Below are positions 1 to 8,856 of a stretch of DNA of 64,000 nucleotides, piece after piece. Numbering within the stretch: the first letter of the stretch is position 1; every line of letters begins with the position of its first letter. The position numbers and the translations under genes were made by a program. The notes under the pieces were generated by a model. The model was given only the letters and a program-made list of their open reading frames with translations. It was not told where the DNA came from and did not search any database. Source of the stretch: Colwellia psychrerythraea (GTDB lineage: Bacteria > Pseudomonadota > Gammaproteobacteria > Enterobacterales > Alteromonadaceae); the NCBI GenBank assembly GCA_002163005.1, contig MAAF01000106.1, forward strand, positions 1-64,000, in the 5' to 3' direction.

Positions 1-615
1 AGGCTCTGGAACCTTAGTACCAAAAAACTCAATTTCACCTAACTGATGATCTGTTCCACTTACAACAGAAGTTGATTGATAGCGGAAAATGCTATAAGCA
101 GTATTAACGTTATAATCATCGTTATTTGAAAATTGAACTACTTCAAAACGATCTGAGCCCCAAATTGACTGGCCAGCTACATCATAAGAATAAAGCGCAG
201 TGTAATTAATACCATCATTTGAGCCTAAGATTCTCCATTGATCAGAATCTCTATTAGGTACGTCATTCGCTGAAGATAATGTAAACATGTCTAATATATA
301 ACGCTCTGTGCCAAAATCAGCTTCTACCCACACGTTTCCGCCATTACAACACCATTTACCATTGCCACCTGACAATGTGTTATCAAATACATTAAATGCA
401 AATTCTCCACCGCCAAAGCCTGCTTCTACACTTGAGCGAAATGTTGCGTCGTAGTTGACGTTAGAATTAACTAAACCATCATTTTCAGGGTCTGTTAAAT
501 CGCCACCGATTAATGCCGAAGTACCCTTTCCAAGAATTAAACTTGCGCTAGCCGTTGATGTTAGAAAAGTAAGGGCAGTTGTTAATAGTATAAGTGGGAG
601 AAGTTTTATGTTCAT
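1..615 (-). CDS. PEP-CTERM secreted protein, C-terminus cut by window edge
   Basis: Not in the ORF track because the frame runs off the window. Reading the minus strand from the ATG at 615 gives 205 codons without a stop. They begin with a signal peptide (MNIKLLPLILLTTALTFLTS) ending near ASAS. The body resembles an F5/8 type C (discoidin-like) carbohydrate-binding fold: it contains NVWVEADFG, SDQWRILGSNDG and LGEIEFFG, typical strands of that fold. The last residues, TKVPEP, look like the start of a PEP-CTERM sorting signal, whose transmembrane and arginine tail would lie outside the window. Such proteins are exported and processed by exosortase and are linked to exopolysaccharide-producing Gram-negatives. 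The family call is mine from the motif; the ligand is unknown. Confidence 0.75.
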   Translation of the reverse strand, partial: MNIKLLPLILLTTALTFLTSTASASLILGKGTSALIGGDLTDPENDGLVNSNVNYDATFRSSVEAGFGGGEFAFNVFDNTLSGGNGKWCCNGGNVWVEADFGTERYILDMFTLSSANDVPNRDSDQWRILGSNDGINYTALYSYDVAGQSIWGSDRFEVVQFSNNDDYNVNTAYSIFRYQSTSVVSGTDHQLGEIEFFGTKVPEP

Positions 616-929
616 ATTGAATCTCTGTAATTAATTTCAAATAAATATGGTAAGTAATTAGGTAAATATTAATTTTAATATTTACCTATGGCCTTAAGCA
701 TTAATCATACCAAATTTAAAAAACATAGCTATTTCAATGATCTGAAAATTAAATTTTATACTGCTAAAGGACCGATGTAAATTATTCTGACACAATATAA
801 CTCGTCAACCAGTTGATTTTACTTAATAATATAACGATGTAATGTGAATACAGTATCTATTTTATGTAGTTTTGCTTATATATGAGCAAATAGTAAACGT
901 TTTGAAATTATAAAACGTAGCGTTTTGCA
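616..929. other. AT-rich intergenic region, no gene seen
   Basis: About 310 bases, very AT-rich, between the start of the PEP-CTERM gene and the 3' end of the small membrane-protein gene. It must hold the promoter of the PEP-CTERM gene. I see no convincing ORF, RNA gene or strong hairpin. Confidence 0.5.
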
Positions 930-1301
930 TTATTGCTTTTTAAATTGAAAATAACTGAGCACTGACAGAGCAGTAAAAAATGCAGGATCACTCCAACCAA
1001 AACCGATGAATATTCCTATTAGACCCGCATATAAGGTAATTATAACGCCTAGACTATTTGTGATGAGTAAGCCCAAGAATAATCTTTTGGCGGTTTTACC
1101 TTGTTCGATATCCCTTAACAATAGGCTGATAGCGCCTAGCCCTCCTAAGAAGATACTTGTATGTTGTGACAAGAAATATGCGTACTTGTCATTTAATTCT
1201 ACACCGTACATTGGCCATACTAGAGAGGGAATAAAAAACAATGCTAGAGCAAATACAACATAGATCCCGCCATGTATTGTTAAAAAGGTTCTATTGTTCA
1301 T
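930..1301 (-). CDS. small four-helix inner-membrane protein, function unknown
   Basis: 123 residues with about four hydrophobic segments (near residues 8-28, 45-62, 72-95 and 98-118) and a short basic tail (FQFKKQ). I do not recognise a characterised family; size and topology fit small DUF membrane proteins. The start lies inside the end of the upstream ABM/YdhR-like gene (11-base overlap), so the two are translated from one mRNA and are probably functionally coupled. It could be a membrane partner of that enzyme, but nothing in the sequence identifies a substrate. Confidence 0.65.
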   Translation of the reverse strand: MNNRTFLTIHGGIYVVFALALFFIPSLVWPMYGVELNDKYAYFLSQHTSIFLGGLGAISLLLRDIEQGKTAKRLFLGLLITNSLGVIITLYAGLIGIFIGFGWSDPAFFTALSVLSYFQFKKQ

Positions 1302-1617
1302 CTTTATTCACCTCAATTAGTGGAGCATTGTTAACTGTCGATAAAGGCAGGTTAATATCGAAGATATAACCTCTAACTTTCTCTACCCCCATCTCTTTTA
1401 AGCGTGCTGAGTGCATTGTTAAATAGGCTTGTGCGTAAGCTTCATTTTCAAATAAGTAAATGCCACCCCCTAATTGCTCTTTTTGGCTTTCAGTCCAAAT
1501 TTTCCAAATCATGCCTGGTTCATTGTTTATTGATTCCGCCAAATCAATTAATAGGGTCGACATTTCTTCACCAAATGGACCAGTAAAATCGAAATCTACC
1601 TGTAATAGTTTTTTCAT
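1291..1617 (-). CDS. YdhR-like monooxygenase-fold protein (ABM superfamily)
   Basis: 108 residues from the preferred start. The ORF track begins 42 bases earlier, but the internal ATG at 1617 (MKKLLQVDFDF) has a GGAGAA ribosome site at proper spacing and fits the family N-terminus. The sequence matches the YdhR/antibiotic-biosynthesis-monooxygenase fold: an initial beta strand, a WKIWTE strand and GGGIYLFEN followed by a helix. Members are small dimeric proteins proposed to act on aromatic or quinone-like substrates without cofactor. The divergent LysR gene at 1764 probably regulates it together with the overlapping membrane-protein gene. Substrate unknown. Confidence 0.7.
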   Translation of the reverse strand: MKKLLQVDFDFTGPFGEEMSTLLIDLAESINNEPGMIWKIWTESQKEQLGGGIYLFENEAYAQAYLTMHSARLKEMGVEKVRGYIFDINLPLSTVNNAPLIEVNKDEQ

Positions 1618-1763
1618 GGTATTTCTCCAATAGTTTTGTTGTTTGCAAGTTGAGTGCATTACAAATACTTTATGCTCTGAATTTGCGATACATGCTATGT
1701 TACCTATAAAAAATACACATTAAAGTTCATAAAACTGCGAATAACTGTGGAATAAATAGACCA

Positions 1764-2645
1764 ATGAGACTTAAAACAACGTTAGACCAATGGTTGACCT
1801 TATTTGAGATAGATAAGGCTGGCAGTATTCAAGCGGCGGCAACTGAGCTAAATAAAAGCCATACCACATTGATTTATGCCATCAAAAAGCTAGAAAACCA
1901 GCTTGGTATTTCTGTGGTGAAAATTGAAGGACGTCGGGCTGTACTGACCGATGATGGCAAGTCTTTATTACGAAGAGCACAATCAATGATTGAGCAAGCT
2001 CAAGCATTAGAAGAGATCAGTATTCAGTTAGCACAAGGAGTTGAATCAGAAATTATTATTGCCATTGATCATCTGTGTGACCGTAAATGGCTATACGAAC
2101 CTCTGTCTATTTTTCTTGAGGAAAACAGCACAACGTCGATTAAAATCGTTGAGACCTCATTATCGAAAACTTCTAGTATGGTCGAACAAGAAAGTGCTGA
2201 TATTTCAATTATTACGCTTCCTATAACTAATTATCCTTGTGAGTCATTTGGCACTGTCAGTATGTTACCTATAGTGATGAAAGATCATGCATTAGCGGGT
2301 AAAACTGAACTTTGTTTAGCAGATCTGGCTGTAAGTAGACAAATTGTCATTCGAGATTTAGGTGAATCAGAAAAAAGAGATGTAGGTTGGTTGAAATCGA
2401 ATCAACGTATCACGGTAGATAACTTCGATCATGCTTTGCAAGCGGTTAAACAAGGTTTGGGTTACTGTCGTATACCGAAACATATTATTGAAAATAAGCA
2501 TGATCAAGATTTGGTTATTCTCAAAGTAGAACATTCAAATTGTTATCACGTTCCATTACATCTTGCTTTGCCTAAAGCAGATAAAACAGGCTCTGCGGCT
2601 AAATGTTTATACCGCTTATTATTGGCATCAATAAGTGAGAGGTAA
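1764..2645 (+). CDS. LysR-family transcriptional regulator
   Basis: 293 residues. The N-terminal winged helix-turn-helix (about residues 5-65) has the LysR signature AGSIQAAATELNKSHTTLIYAIKKLE, although position for position it is less typical than the other LysR proteins here. A periplasmic-binding-like effector domain follows. It is transcribed away from the YdhR-like/membrane-protein pair with 146 bases between starts, the usual arrangement for a LysR protein that controls its divergent neighbour and itself. Effector unknown. Confidence 0.85.
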   Translation: MRLKTTLDQWLTLFEIDKAGSIQAAATELNKSHTTLIYAIKKLENQLGISVVKIEGRRAVLTDDGKSLLRRAQSMIEQAQALEEISIQLAQGVESEIIIAIDHLCDRKWLYEPLSIFLEENSTTSIKIVETSLSKTSSMVEQESADISIITLPITNYPCESFGTVSMLPIVMKDHALAGKTELCLADLAVSRQIVIRDLGESEKRDVGWLKSNQRITVDNFDHALQAVKQGLGYCRIPKHIIENKHDQDLVILKVEHSNCYHVPLHLALPKADKTGSAAKCLYRLLLASISER

Positions 2646-2692
2646 TGGGGTCTTAAATAATTAATGAAACGAGTTAACTCGAACACAAAACT

Positions 2693-2728
2693 AACAAGCG
2701 ACTTACTCATAGCGTAGTCGCTTTGTTA
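2693..2728. terminator. hairpin between convergent lysR and MFS genes
   Basis: Inverted repeat AACAAGCGACT / AGTCGCTTTGTT with one bulged base and a 12-base loop, placed between the stop codons of two convergent genes. It may act as a bidirectional terminator, although neither side has a long T-run. Confidence 0.5.
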
Positions 2729-2744
2729 TTGGTATTAACTCATG

Positions 2745-3959
2745 TCAGGCTGCGGTCGCAAGTGCTAAGCGGGGAACTGGGCGATCATTAATAGGAAGGT
2801 GGATCAGGGCCGCGCAGAGTGCCAGTACCACGGTTGACCACCAAATTGGCTCGTAAGAGCCGTAGTAGTCATACACTAGTCCGCCAACCCAAGCACCTAA
2901 AAAACTACCTACTTGATGGGTGAAAAACACTAACCCGTACAGTGTTGACATGTATCGTGCTCCAAAAATCTGCCGTACCAAACCAGAGGTGAGTGGCACT
3001 GTGCCTAACCAACAAAAACCAATAGCGGCGCCAAAAATAGTGGCCGTATCGACAGTAACAGGTAGTACAACAAAACCGGCAATGACCACCGATCGTATTA
3101 GGTACAGGGATGTCATGACATAACGTTTGTCGAACTTATCACCCATCACGCCCCAGAAGTAAGAGCCGAAGATATTGAAAATGCCAACATAGGCTAAGGC
3201 CATTGCAGCGGTGGCTACAGGAAGACCTTTATCTGCGAGGTAACTAGGGAGATGAATAGCAATAAACATCACATGGAAACCACAAATAAAGAAACCAGCG
3301 TGGATAAGCCAATAACCGCGATGATTAAAGGCTTCTTTTAGTGCTTGGGTTAGGCTTTGTGAATCATCAATGGGTGTATTTGTTTTCGATGAAATGTTTG
3401 TATTTTTTATAAAAGAGGCAAAAGCGATCATTAAGCAACACAGTAACGCAAAAATTTGTAGTGCGCTCTGCCAGCCAACATTACTTAACAGCGCTTGTGC
3501 GCCAGGGATCACTGCAAACATGCCAAACGAGCCTGCAGCGGTCGTTAAGCCAAACGCTTTTGCTGTGTGTTCTGCGGGAACCACGCGAGCAACGGCGCCA
3601 AGAATAATAACGTAACTTGTCGCACTTAACCCGAATCCAACCAAAGTACCAAGGGTGAGATATAACCAGCTTGGATCTGTTGTGATTGAGGTCAGATACA
3701 GGCCAGCAGAATAAGCCACTGCACCCAATATAATAATGCGCCTAGGTCCCCAGCGGTCAGATGCCATGCCAACAAAAGGCTGGAATACACCAAATAGCAG
3801 GTTTTGGAGTGCGATGGTAAAACTGAAAAATTCACGGCCGGTATTAAAGGTATCTGAAATAGGCAGCATGAAGATACCAAACGACTGTCTAATCCCTAAA
3901 CTGACGATTAATATTGCGATACCCATCCAAACTAACAGCGGAAAACGAAAAATGCTCAT
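2745..3959 (-). CDS. MFS transporter
   Basis: About 404 residues with 12 predicted membrane helices and the MFS loop motif between helices 2 and 3 (GMASDRWGPRR). The second half has the matching GVMGDKFDKR. It resembles the oxalate/formate and monocarboxylate-type MFS branch, but the substrate is not readable from sequence. The ORF track starts at a GTG (4007) without a good ribosome site; the ATG at 3959 (MSIFRFPLLVW) has GGAA about 8 bases upstream and begins just before helix 1, so I prefer it. The LysR gene at 4503 is divergent from it and is the likely regulator. Confidence 0.85.
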   Translation of the reverse strand: MSIFRFPLLVWMGIAILIVSLGIRQSFGIFMLPISDTFNTGREFFSFTIALQNLLFGVFQPFVGMASDRWGPRRIIILGAVAYSAGLYLTSITTDPSWLYLTLGTLVGFGLSATSYVIILGAVARVVPAEHTAKAFGLTTAAGSFGMFAVIPGAQALLSNVGWQSALQIFALLCCLMIAFASFIKNTNISSKTNTPIDDSQSLTQALKEAFNHRGYWLIHAGFFICGFHVMFIAIHLPSYLADKGLPVATAAMALAYVGIFNIFGSYFWGVMGDKFDKRYVMTSLYLIRSVVIAGFVVLPVTVDTATIFGAAIGFCWLGTVPLTSGLVRQIFGARYMSTLYGLVFFTHQVGSFLGAWVGGLVYDYYGSYEPIWWSTVVLALCAALIHLPINDRPVPRLALATAA

Positions 3960-4066
3960 TAATGCTGTTCCATATGTTTGTGTTGTAGGGAATTTTGCTG
4001 GTGGCACCCACCGCTTGTCGCATGTTTAGCTAAAGTATCTATTAATGGTTGGTAATGATGCACACA

Positions 4067-4085
4067 ATAAAGCGTAACTATAAGT
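4067..4085 (+). repeat. direct repeat, copy 1 (ATAAAGCGTAACTATAAGT)
   Basis: A 19-base element that recurs at 4217-4235 with 17 of 19 identical bases, exactly 150 bases downstream. Both copies lie between the MFS and lysR genes and could be regulator contact sites or the remains of a small duplication. Confidence 0.55.
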
Positions 4086-4216
4086 AGCAGTACCATGCGT
4101 ATTAGCTGTGCAAAAAGTGACTGTGAAAACATTGATATTTCTTATCGCATTAAAAATCTGGATAGTAAAGAAAGCATATACATGATGCAAATGAATAAAA
4201 ATCACAATATACATGC

Positions 4217-4235
4217 ATAAAGCGCAACTATAGGT
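4217..4235 (+). repeat. direct repeat, copy 2 (ATAAAGCGCAACTATAGGT)
   Basis: Second copy of the 19-base element described at 4067; same orientation, 150 bases away. Confidence 0.55.
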
Positions 4236-4346
4236 TTGCATTGATTAATTAAAAAATTAACTGTTAGGTGGTGCGCCAACGAGTTGTATAAGGCTGTTAT
4301 ATTTTACAACGTAGCTAAAATTATTTAGATACGATAGTCACCATGT

Positions 4347-4358
4347 GGGTATATACCC
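4347..4358. promoter_or_regulatory. perfect 12-base palindrome GGGTATATACCC
   Basis: Lies about 150 bases upstream of the lysR start at 4503. A perfect GC-capped palindrome in AT-rich DNA suggests a dimer binding site, but the binding protein is unknown. Confidence 0.35.
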
Positions 4359-4502
4359 CGTTGAGGGCGAAAGTAACTTAGGTATTCTAATTCGTTTAGA
4401 GCACAATTCTTTTACAAAAAACTGTTTTTGTTATTAATAGTTAGCTGTCTCGTTTGCTGTTGTTCATAATGAACCTATTATGATTAAATTGTGGATGAAA
4501 AT

Positions 4503-5444
4503 ATGGAGTTAGAAGAAGTCTACCGCCGAGACTTAAATCTATTAGTGGCGTTAAAGGTACTGATAGAAGAGGGCAGTGTTAGGCGCTCGGCAGTCAGGCT
4601 AAACTTAAGCCAATCAGCGATGAGCCGGGTTTTAGGAAGATTAAGGGAGCTGCTCAATGACCCTCTTTTTATTCGTCAGGGGCAACACCTTCAGCCTACA
4701 GAACGTGCTATCGAAATAAGCCACGCAGTCAATGAACCGTTAGAATCGTTGCGGATTTTACTGTCTCCAACAAATTTCGATCCAAAACTGTGTAAGCAGC
4801 ACTTTGCTATCGCCACGACCGATTATGCAATGCAGACTATTCTGCCTTATGCATTACCGCACATTTATGAAAAAGCGCCAAATATTTCACTGGAATTTCC
4901 GCCACTTCAGCACGGACAGATGCTTGAGCAATTAACCACGGAAGGCTGCGATATGGCGATCTGTCATCCTGCTCATAGTATTGAGCCATTAGCGCACGAA
5001 AAACTGGGTTTAGTTAGTGTGTTTTGCATGTTGTCGAAATCCCACCCGCTTGCAGACAAAGAAATAACCTTAGCTGATTATCTTGCTTATCCCCATGCCT
5101 TGATTGCTATTAGTGATGGCGTGAAAGCGCTAATTGATGGTGCGCTTAGTGACCATCAACAACCCAAAACCGTGTTGCGGGCTTATCATTTAGAGGCTGC
5201 ATTAGCGATTGTTGATAAAATGCCACTGATTATTACAGTGCCTGCTGATTTGGCCTATTTAGTGGCAGAAAAACATAACCTTATTGTGAAACCTTTACCC
5301 TTTGAGTTTAAACCTTTTGAATATTCACTTATCTGGCACCCTCGCTGTGAACACTCAGCTGCACAGATATGGCTACGCAATTTATTAAAAGAACAATGTG
5401 GTAAGTTAATCAATAAGCGCGTACATGACATGAGGTTGCTATAG
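4503..5444 (+). CDS. LysR-family transcriptional regulator, NodD/LeuO-like branch
   Basis: About 313 residues. The HTH (about residues 8-66) reads DLNLLVALKVLIEEGSVRRSA and LSQSAMSRVLGRLR, the subgroup that begins with D-L-N-L-L (NodD, LeuO, PcpR type). The effector domain follows. The ORF track opens at a GTG (4491); the ATG at 4503 is equally possible and matches the family length. It is divergent from the MFS transporter, which is its likely target. Confidence 0.85.
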   Translation: MELEEVYRRDLNLLVALKVLIEEGSVRRSAVRLNLSQSAMSRVLGRLRELLNDPLFIRQGQHLQPTERAIEISHAVNEPLESLRILLSPTNFDPKLCKQHFAIATTDYAMQTILPYALPHIYEKAPNISLEFPPLQHGQMLEQLTTEGCDMAICHPAHSIEPLAHEKLGLVSVFCMLSKSHPLADKEITLADYLAYPHALIAISDGVKALIDGALSDHQQPKTVLRAYHLEAALAIVDKMPLIITVPADLAYLVAEKHNLIVKPLPFEFKPFEYSLIWHPRCEHSAAQIWLRNLLKEQCGKLINKRVHDMRLL

Positions 5445-5644
5445 CTATTTTTCTAGATCGCACCTTGAATTAAAATCGCTAATATAGCCATGTTATTTAA
5501 ATGAGAGTAAATAAATAAGGTCTTAAGGCGTTTTTATTAGAGGGTATAGAGACGTATTTATCGGTATTGTTCGTCATAATATCGGCAACGATTTGAGGAA
5601 AAGCACTTAATAAATATCAAGTGCTTTGATTTACATTTATTTAA

Positions 5645-6364
5645 TTATGGTTGTTGTTTAGTTGGTGCTAAAACAATTTCACGAAGACAAACATTTTGTG
5701 GTTGATTGTATGCATATGAAATCGCGTTTGATACATCAATAGGCGCTAAAACCCCACCCATCTCTTTTTTCCAAGACTGATATCCTGAAATGATCTCATG
5801 CGAAGTCGTGTGTGATAATAACTCTGTTTCAACAGCACCTGGGGCAATAGTGATGACTCTGACGTTGTTATTGGCAACTTCTTCTCTTACGTTCTCAGAA
5901 ATAGCATGAACAGCAAATTTAGTTCCACAATAAGCGGCATGATCAGCAAATGTTTTTCTGCCAGCAACCGAGCTAATATTGATGATTGTGCCCGTATTAC
6001 GTTGCTTCATAGATGGTAGTACACTTTGCATGCCATTTAACAAGCCTAATACATTCACGTCATACATTGCTTGCCATTCAGCTGCATTTTGAATATCTAC
6101 TTGGCCAAGTAACATAAGACCGGCATTATTTACCAGTAGATCAACAGGGCCATACTTATCAGTAGCGATGTTAATTGCATTTTGAAACGCTTCTTTATCA
6201 GTCACATCTACTTTCATGCATAAGGTATTTGAAAGTCCGAGGGCTTCAAGTTTTTCGACTCTTCTTGCTAGTAACAATAAAGGGTGACCTTGTGCATTCA
6301 TTTGTTTCGCTAACTCTTCACCAATGCCTGAGCTTGCGCCAGTAATAACCACTAAATTTTTCAT
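5645..6364 (-). CDS. short-chain dehydrogenase/reductase (SDR, classical)
   Basis: About 239 residues. Classical SDR hallmarks are all present: nucleotide-binding TGASSGIG at the N-terminus, NNAG after strand 4, the catalytic serine in INISSVAG, and YCGTK carrying the Tyr and Lys. It is probably NADP(H)-dependent (LLARR after strand 2 has basic residues). The start at 6364 is chosen over 6379 because a GAGG ribosome site lies 8 bases before it. It is most similar in style to YdfG-like oxidoreductases of broad substrate range. It is divergent from the LysR gene at 6641, its likely regulator. Physiological substrate unknown. Confidence 0.85.
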   Translation of the reverse strand: MKNLVVITGASSGIGEELAKQMNAQGHPLLLLARRVEKLEALGLSNTLCMKVDVTDKEAFQNAINIATDKYGPVDLLVNNAGLMLLGQVDIQNAAEWQAMYDVNVLGLLNGMQSVLPSMKQRNTGTIINISSVAGRKTFADHAAYCGTKFAVHAISENVREEVANNNVRVITIAPGAVETELLSHTTSHEIISGYQSWKKEMGGVLAPIDVSNAISYAYNQPQNVCLREIVLAPTKQQP

Positions 6365-6640
6365 ATTATACCTCGTCATAGAATTTTGTCTGTTGAGCTA
6401 ATAATAGAGAAACTTCAGGTATTGATATATGCCACTTTACTTACATCATTGATGACTAAGAGTTACCAATCTTAGTGTGTATGTATCACCTTCAATAGCC
6501 AGAAGTCTCAATAGCGGTGACTTAGAGGCTATTTTATCAATGAAATAACCAACTACTATCATCATTTACTTTACTATTTTTTGGTGATATATATGCATCA
6601 ACAGTCGTATCTGTTTACTATTAGTTGACAAAGAGAGTGT

Positions 6641-7540
6641 ATGAAAAAACACGTGAGCCTTTCCGATATCAAAACGTTTGTAGTGTTGGCTGAGCAAGGT
6701 AGCTTTACTAAAGCGGCTGAAGAACTAGCGTGTTCAAGATCACATATTTCTAAGCAATTAGCTCAATTAGAATCTAGACTCGGTGTTAGTCTGTTGATAA
6801 GAACTACCCGCACACAACATTTAACGCCACAGGGCGAAGCGTTTTATGAACGCTGTAAACAGTCACTCAATGGTATAACACATGCTATTAATCGAGTACT
6901 CGAAAGTGCAGACTCTTTATCGGGTAATATTCGTATTAATTGCGTGGGTGGTTATATTGCAGAAGAAATAGTTGCCTCATTGATAAGTGATTTTATGGTG
7001 CAGCATCCAGATATTAATATCGAACTAGACTTTTCTAGTCGGCGGGTAGATTTGGTTTCAGGGGAGTTTGATTTCGTTTTTCGTATGGGGGAATTAGCCG
7101 ATTCATCACTTATCGCTAGAAAACTTACCGATATAAAGATAAATACCTATGTCAGTCCTAAGTACTTAGCAAAAAATGGTAAACCGAATGACCCAAAAGG
7201 TTTGGTACGTCATCGATGTATTGCTGGCAGTTTAAAAAACTGGACGTTCATCAATAGTGAAACAAACAAAAAAATTGAAGTGACCGTTGACGGTAATCTT
7301 ACCTGTAAAAATGGCAGGATTATGATCTCTTCAGCAATAGCGGGTAACGGCATCATTAGGGTGCCAGAGCTATATTGTAAAACAGAACTTGAACAAGGAT
7401 TATTGGTGCCGCTATTTAATAAATGGCAGGTTGAACCCACTCCTTTTTATTTGGTTTACCTACAAGATAAACATCAGCCATTGCGTTTAAAAATGTTCAA
7501 AGATTATGTAGTCGAAAACTTTTCTAAGTATTTAGCGTAA
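6641..7540 (+). CDS. LysR-family transcriptional regulator
   Basis: 299 residues of the CrgA/DsdC-like LysR branch. The N-terminal HTH reads IKTFVVLAEQGSFTKAAEEL with SHISKQLAQLE, followed by the RTTRTQHLTPQGE linker helix and an effector domain with DFVFRMGEL. A GAGAG ribosome site precedes the ATG. Divergent from the SDR gene with about 276 bases between starts, so it most likely controls that gene. Confidence 0.87.
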   Translation: MKKHVSLSDIKTFVVLAEQGSFTKAAEELACSRSHISKQLAQLESRLGVSLLIRTTRTQHLTPQGEAFYERCKQSLNGITHAINRVLESADSLSGNIRINCVGGYIAEEIVASLISDFMVQHPDINIELDFSSRRVDLVSGEFDFVFRMGELADSSLIARKLTDIKINTYVSPKYLAKNGKPNDPKGLVRHRCIAGSLKNWTFINSETNKKIEVTVDGNLTCKNGRIMISSAIAGNGIIRVPELYCKTELEQGLLVPLFNKWQVEPTPFYLVYLQDKHQPLRLKMFKDYVVENFSKYLA

Positions 7541-7588
7541 TAATTATTGAGGTAAATTAGACGGACGATAGTTAAGTAATTAAATTTT

Positions 7589-7665
7589 AACTATTCATAT
7601 TCAAGGTCGCTATATTCAAAGACATTGTATTCAAAGCGAGCATATTCACAGCAAGAATATTAAAT
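7589..7665. repeat. degenerate short tandem repeat, ATATTCAAAG-like
   Basis: About five imperfect units of 14-17 bases containing ATATTCAAAG variants follow each other between lysR and the DUF4442 gene. Seen by eye; the units have diverged and no function is clear. Confidence 0.4.
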
Positions 7666-7827
7666 ACAGTGGCATTCGTTTGTAGAGACGTTCACCTAAT
7701 GATAAATTGTCTTTAACTCATCATTCTTAATGTTGCTTGGTGCGTTAGCTTTACTCACTAAATTAAGTTTTGAGCAGCCTACGTTCAGGCATTAAAATAT
7801 CTTTAAAATAACAATTATAAGCAGATT

Positions 7828-8304
7828 ATGAACCAGACCAATAAAACACTATCGCTATATCATAAACTTGAAAAGTACCCTTTTGGAAAGAAACTCTTTT
7901 CGATTATGGTCAGCCGTATCGCACCTTATTTTGCGACTATTAGCCCTAAAATTGCAGAATTAGTGCCTAACCAGTGCACCTGCATTATCAAAAAAAGAAA
8001 AAAAGTTTTTAATCATATAAAAACGGTTCATGTGATCGCTATTTGTAACGGTTTAGAGATGGCCATGGGAGTAATGGCAGAAGCGTCTGTTCCTAAACAT
8101 CTTCGTTGGATCCCAAAAGGAATGACCGTTGATTACACCGCAAAAGCGGGTAGTGATATTCGATGCGTAGCCAAGGTAAACCAAGAAGATTGGCAGCCTG
8201 GTGATATGCTTGTTGATATCACTGCTTATGATGAAAATGATGTTGTCGTGGTTAAAGGGAACATTAAACTGTGGATATCTGAAAAGCCAAAAGTATCAAC
8301 TTAG
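7828..8304 (+). CDS. DUF4442 hotdog-fold protein (thioesterase-like)
   Basis: 158 residues matching the DUF4442 group of hotdog-fold proteins: the central helix segment reads HVIAICNGLEMAMGVMAEASVP, followed by strands around MTVDYTAKAG and VDITAYDENDVVVVKG. Related families are acyl-CoA thioesterases, but DUF4442 members lack an assigned substrate. It stands alone, with its own terminator 28 bases downstream and no operon partner, so the context gives no further hint. Confidence 0.75.
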   Translation: MNQTNKTLSLYHKLEKYPFGKKLFSIMVSRIAPYFATISPKIAELVPNQCTCIIKKRKKVFNHIKTVHVIAICNGLEMAMGVMAEASVPKHLRWIPKGMTVDYTAKAGSDIRCVAKVNQEDWQPGDMLVDITAYDENDVVVVKGNIKLWISEKPKVST

Positions 8305-8331
8305 ACCAATTTATTACACATAGTCGTAATC

Positions 8332-8358
8332 AAAGGCTCTACACGATAGAGCCTTTTA
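8332..8358 (+). terminator. rho-independent terminator of the DUF4442 gene
   Basis: Perfect 10-bp stem AAAGGCTCTA / TAGAGCCTTT with a 5-base loop and a short T-run, 28 bases after the stop codon. Confidence 0.85.
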
Positions 8359-8856
8359 GTAATAGAATAAACAAATAGTTAAGGAAGTAGCTACTCGACA
8401 TAAGCAGTGATACATAATGTTATAGAAATATTTTACAATTCTAAAAGCGTCATTTACAAGCGGTAGTTTTTATCTACTAAGTTTGATGAAGCAATTTGCT
8501 GAATCAAAATTAGCAGTCCATTCAATCATTTTCTGTTCATGGAAGAGTCGATGAAAAAAGAAATAACTATGCAAAATAATTTTATGACCAGTATTAATAA
8601 TCGTTTCATTCCTAGTACCTTTTCCCCAAACAAAACAACGATATTCTGTCATAAAATTAACCTGCTGTTTTATCTGTTGAAAGGAACACCCCTGCAGATA
8701 CCGTCTTTATCTAATACCCACAGCCTGCACGGTCGACAGGAAATAAAGCGGGTGCAATATAAAGCCCTTCTTGTATTAACTGCTCCATACATCCAGAATC
8801 TAGTGCGGAATTACTTGTTAAAGACACTAACAGGCTTGCATGATCAGTCATCATCT
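8359..8856. other. intergenic region, no convincing gene
   Basis: About 500 bases. Track ORFs at 8470-8652 (minus) and 8539-8880 (plus) have no recognisable fold, lack good ribosome sites, and the plus one overlaps the chemoreceptor 3' end. It may be decayed sequence. Confidence 0.5.

Larger units (their letters stand above)
3960..4502. other. intergenic regulatory region between MFS and lysR
   Basis: About 540 bases separating divergent starts. It contains two direct repeats 150 bp apart and a 12-base perfect palindrome (listed separately). The minus-strand ORF at 4026-4241 looks like low-complexity chance translation, so I do not call a gene. Confidence 0.5.

Noticed and set aside
4026-4241. 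71-residue minus-strand ORF upstream of the MFS gene
   Set aside because: Composition looks like translation of AT-rich noncoding DNA, with no ribosome site.
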